Position numbers and translations under genes: made by a program. DNA of 35,600 bases, taken from the NCBI GenBank assembly GCA_021202175.1, contig JAJQDO010000180.1, forward strand, positions 1-35,600, given 5' to 3'. The stretch is from Clostridiales bacterium (lineage in GTDB: Bacteria > Bacillota > Clostridia > Lachnospirales > Lachnospiraceae). The notes below the pieces were generated by a model that saw nothing but the letters and a program-made list of their open reading frames with translations, was not told the DNA's origin and ran no database searches. Of the stretch, positions 33,434 to 35,600 are shown piece after piece (positions within the stretch are counted from its first letter, which is position 1; every line of letters starts with the position of its first letter).

Positions 33434-34141
33434 ATGAGATTTTGGCAGCGAATGTGGTATTATATCCGCGGCATACTTTTTGTAGTGCTTGCCTTTGTGA
33501 TGGGGCTGTGGGGATGCGACCGAATGAGCAAGATTCAAGTTCTTTTAATCTTTAGCTGGATGGGCATGCTGATGCACCAATTTGAGGAATATGCTTTTCC
33601 GGGAGGGTTTCCTCTCATATCTAATATGGCCGGATTAGGAGAAACGGAACATCCCGAACGTTATCCGTTAAATGCCAGGCAGAGTTTTTTAAGTAATGTT
33701 ATCTTTTGTTATCTGAGTTACATCATTCCCATTTGCTTCCCGAATCTGATCTGGATGGGAGCCTGCCAGGTTTTGGCAGGGGTGTGGCAGCTTCCGGGAC
33801 ATGGCATCGCCATGAATGTGCGGCTGGGGAGTAAATATAATCCTGGTCTGGCGTCGACAGCATTTTTGCAGACACCGGTAGCGATTTATTACATTTACTA
33901 TGTCTGTACTTATATGCCGGAGAAAGCTGGACAGCTCTGGTGGGGTATCCCCGGTTCGATTCTCATGCTCCTGCTTACTTTCATCGTCCCGATTTTGTTG
34001 ATGAAAGATAAGAATTCTCCCCATCCGTTTGAAGATAGAGAATTGTATGGATATAACAAAGAGCATGTCATGGCTCTTTGGGAGGAAAGAAAGGCGCAAA
34101 AGGCAGAAAAGACCAGGAAAATCGCAGAGGAGGGCAAATAA
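33434..34141 (+). CDS. HXXEE-domain membrane protein, first of a tandem pair
   Basis: The 235-residue integral membrane protein has about six hydrophobic segments. The HXXEE motif is at H48-x2-E51-E52 (MHQFEEYAFPGG). Further conserved features are QLPGHGIA and NPGLAS in later helices. The invariant His and Glu inside or near the membrane suggest metal binding or membrane-embedded chemistry, but the family function is unknown. Start ATG 33434 has CAGGAGG (33419-33425) 8 bases upstream. The C-terminal tail is cytoplasmic and rich in Lys/Glu. It is followed after 2 bases by its paralogue, and both are likely TetR-controlled. Confidence 0.85.
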   Translation: MRFWQRMWYYIRGILFVVLAFVMGLWGCDRMSKIQVLLIFSWMGMLMHQFEEYAFPGGFPLISNMAGLGETEHPERYPLNARQSFLSNVIFCYLSYIIPICFPNLIWMGACQVLAGVWQLPGHGIAMNVRLGSKYNPGLASTAFLQTPVAIYYIYYVCTYMPEKAGQLWWGIPGSILMLLLTFIVPILLMKDKNSPHPFEDRELYGYNKEHVMALWEERKAQKAEKTRKIAEEGK

Positions 34142-34143
34142 TT

Positions 34144-34794
34144 ATGGTGAAAAAATTAGATAAATGGTGTGATATCGACTGGATTATCTTTATTTGTGTG
34201 ACGGGCGTCCTTACCGCTGTACTGGCCGCAGTGTTTTGGGATGATATGCCACTGGGTGCGCGGGGTTCTGTATTTTTGGCGATTATCATGCCGTTTCATG
34301 TACTGGAAGAATGGAAATTCCCCGGAGGTCTGCATTATTTTTATAATATCATTTTGGGGTCTAAAGAGGAGAGTAAGAGAGAACTAGATCGCTTTCCTAT
34401 GAGTCGTCTGACAGACATGATTACGAATGTCGGATTGCAGTGGATTCCTTTGGTGTATCTTGTGCTCTGCTTTTTTACAGAACTTTCGACTGCTACGGCT
34501 CTGTGCATGATGTTATTGTGCTTTATTGAGGTTTTCGCGCACACGGGTGCCGGCATCCTCACGTATTTCTGGCTGAGAAAGGATGGGAAAAGGACGATTT
34601 ATCATCCTGGCTTTGCCACTTCATGGATGATGTTTCTGCCTGCTGGTGTTTACCTTGTAGCTCATCTGGAAAATGTTACGGGAAGTGATTGGCTGTGGGC
34701 TGTAATTTTGTTCATTATCATGATGTTGATTTGTATCCTATTTCGGAAACTACGCTTAAAAAGTTGGTTATTTAGCAGGTTTAGGGGATGTTAG
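34144..34794 (+). CDS. HXXEE-domain membrane protein, second of a tandem pair
   Basis: The 216-residue membrane protein is paralogous to the preceding gene product. Its motif is H52-x2-E55-E56 (FHVLEEWKFPGG), followed by matching AHTGAGI and HPGFAT segments and about six hydrophobic helices ending in a basic tail. The two motifs sit at nearly the same position in each protein, so a heterodimer or a duplicated single function is plausible. AGAGGAGGG within the end of the upstream gene serves ATG 34144, with a spacing of 9, implying coupled translation. No terminator is obvious directly after it. Confidence 0.85.
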   Translation: MVKKLDKWCDIDWIIFICVTGVLTAVLAAVFWDDMPLGARGSVFLAIIMPFHVLEEWKFPGGLHYFYNIILGSKEESKRELDRFPMSRLTDMITNVGLQWIPLVYLVLCFFTELSTATALCMMLLCFIEVFAHTGAGILTYFWLRKDGKRTIYHPGFATSWMMFLPAGVYLVAHLENVTGSDWLWAVILFIIMMLICILFRKLRLKSWLFSRFRGC

Positions 34795-35047
34795 CATTAG
34801 CGGAAGCCAACTATTAAAAAAAATACACCAATTTAGGAAAACAGAGTGAAAATAAATAGAAGAAAATATTGTTGCGAATATTTGCGTATATACTGTACTT
34901 AGAAGAATAGACATAAATGACTTTAGTGTTTGTGTGTGGTATATTCATAAGTGCAGATTATACTGAAATTTAGGCCCTATGCTTTAGAGATTGTAAGGGA
35001 TTCAGATTGAAACAAAAATAATTAAAATAAGATATGGAGGAAGCAAC

Positions 35048-35566
35048 ATGGCAGCAAAAAATGTGATTTATTATTATTCCGGCTCCGGCAACAGCCTGTC
35101 CGTGGCGAAACATGTGGGGAAGAAACTGGGAAACACAGACATTTTGTCCATTTACACCTTGCGGGATGATGCGGATGTTCCGGCAAACTATCGGCGGGTA
35201 GGGATTGTGACCGCTACATGGTTTGTCCGTCCGCCGAGAATTGTGAAGGAAGTCTGTGAGAAACTTCATATTTCAAAAAAGCAGAGAGTATTCATCATTG
35301 CCACCTGTGGAGGTTATGACGGGTATGTCTGTATTGATCTGAAAGCCATCTTGCAGCCGAAAACGAAGTACCCGGTGCAGACCTTTATGCTCCCGATGCC
35401 GCCGAATCATATCGTCGGTTTTTCTCCATTGCCAGACTGGGCAAACAGGATATATTTGAAGCATGAGGCGAAGGCGAGCGTCAAGATTGCCAGACAGATT
35501 AAGTCCTGTAAGAAGACGAAAAATCGCAAAGGCTTTAATCGCAAGGCGCTTGCCTGTGTATCGTAG
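35048..35566 (+). CDS. EFR1-type flavodoxin-like protein lacking its ferredoxin part
   Basis: The 172-residue product begins with a flavodoxin FMN-phosphate loop (YYYSGSGNSLSVAKHVG). It continues with IVTATWFVRPPRIVKE and FIIATCGGYDG, which are loops around the flavin ring in EFR1-family ferrodoxins. Family members are usually about 250-270 residues, with two 4Fe-4S motifs after the flavodoxin part. Here a TAG at 35564-35566 ends the frame before any cysteine cluster, and only 34 bases remain in the window. It may be truncated, frameshifted or a natural flavodoxin-only form. GGAGG precedes the ATG. It likely shuttles electrons in the cytoplasm. Confidence 0.75.
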   Translation: MAAKNVIYYYSGSGNSLSVAKHVGKKLGNTDILSIYTLRDDADVPANYRRVGIVTATWFVRPPRIVKEVCEKLHISKKQRVFIIATCGGYDGYVCIDLKAILQPKTKYPVQTFMLPMPPNHIVGFSPLPDWANRIYLKHEAKASVKIARQIKSCKKTKNRKGFNRKALACVS

Positions 35567-35600
35567 GGCGTTAACGTCTCGTTGGGCGTTGACCGATATT

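Overview
The window looks like a chromosomal segment of an anaerobic gut-type Clostridia, most probably Lachnospiraceae. Support comes from a PolC-type replicative polymerase, Gram-positive lipoproteins, YesM/YesN/YesL-type glycan regulation, covalent-flavin (FMN_bind) surface proteins, a BspA-type LRR surface protein and low-to-moderate GC. The genus assignment is inference. No rRNA, tRNA, CRISPR array, prophage or transposase was seen.

Layout. (1) 1-5454, plus strand: the C-terminal half of polC, with an unexpected in-frame TAG at 47-49, then a gamma-carbonic-anhydrase-like hexapeptide protein, an unknown one-helix membrane protein and an AlaX-type tRNA-editing protein. (2) 5455-10175: an acidic lipoprotein (plus), facing a minus-strand flavin electron-transfer cluster. 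The cluster holds a secreted protein with four FMN_bind domains, a small one with one, and a NapH-like membrane polyferredoxin. Similar ATATCG-type palindromes lie upstream of the lipoprotein and of both flavoproteins. (3) 10176-18006: a large duplicated surface protein with a lysine-rich LRR tail, an AAA/PD-(D/E)XK protein, and a Pif1-like helicase fused to a viroplasmin (RNA/DNA-hybrid-binding) domain through a five-fold 15-residue repeat. (4) 18209-29196: a glycan utilisation locus with YesL, a YesM kinase, a YesN regulator, an ABC sugar importer (binding protein plus two permeases), a GH30 glycosidase gene broken by two in-frame stops, and a GH78 alpha-L-rhamnosidase. (5) 29250-35600: an orphan small protein, a second AAA/nuclease protein with a puzzling start codon, a nitroreductase, and a TetR repressor divergent from two tandem HXXEE membrane proteins. 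An inverted repeat, a promoter-overlapping half-site and a 66-67-bp degenerate tandem repeat lie between them. A flavodoxin-like (EFR1-type) protein lacking its ferredoxin half closes the window.

How the parts work together. In region 4 the kinase and regulator probably sense an extracellular oligosaccharide or glycoside and activate the importer, whose promoter (22211-22239) carries a 10-bp palindrome just downstream. The enzymes would then remove rhamnose and, when GH30 was intact, a beta-linked sugar. In region 2 electrons could pass from the cytoplasmic side through the Fe-S membrane protein to a chain of five covalent flavins outside the membrane. In region 5 the TetR protein most likely controls the HXXEE pair and perhaps itself.

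Product names rest on motif recognition from the translated sequence; no database search was run.
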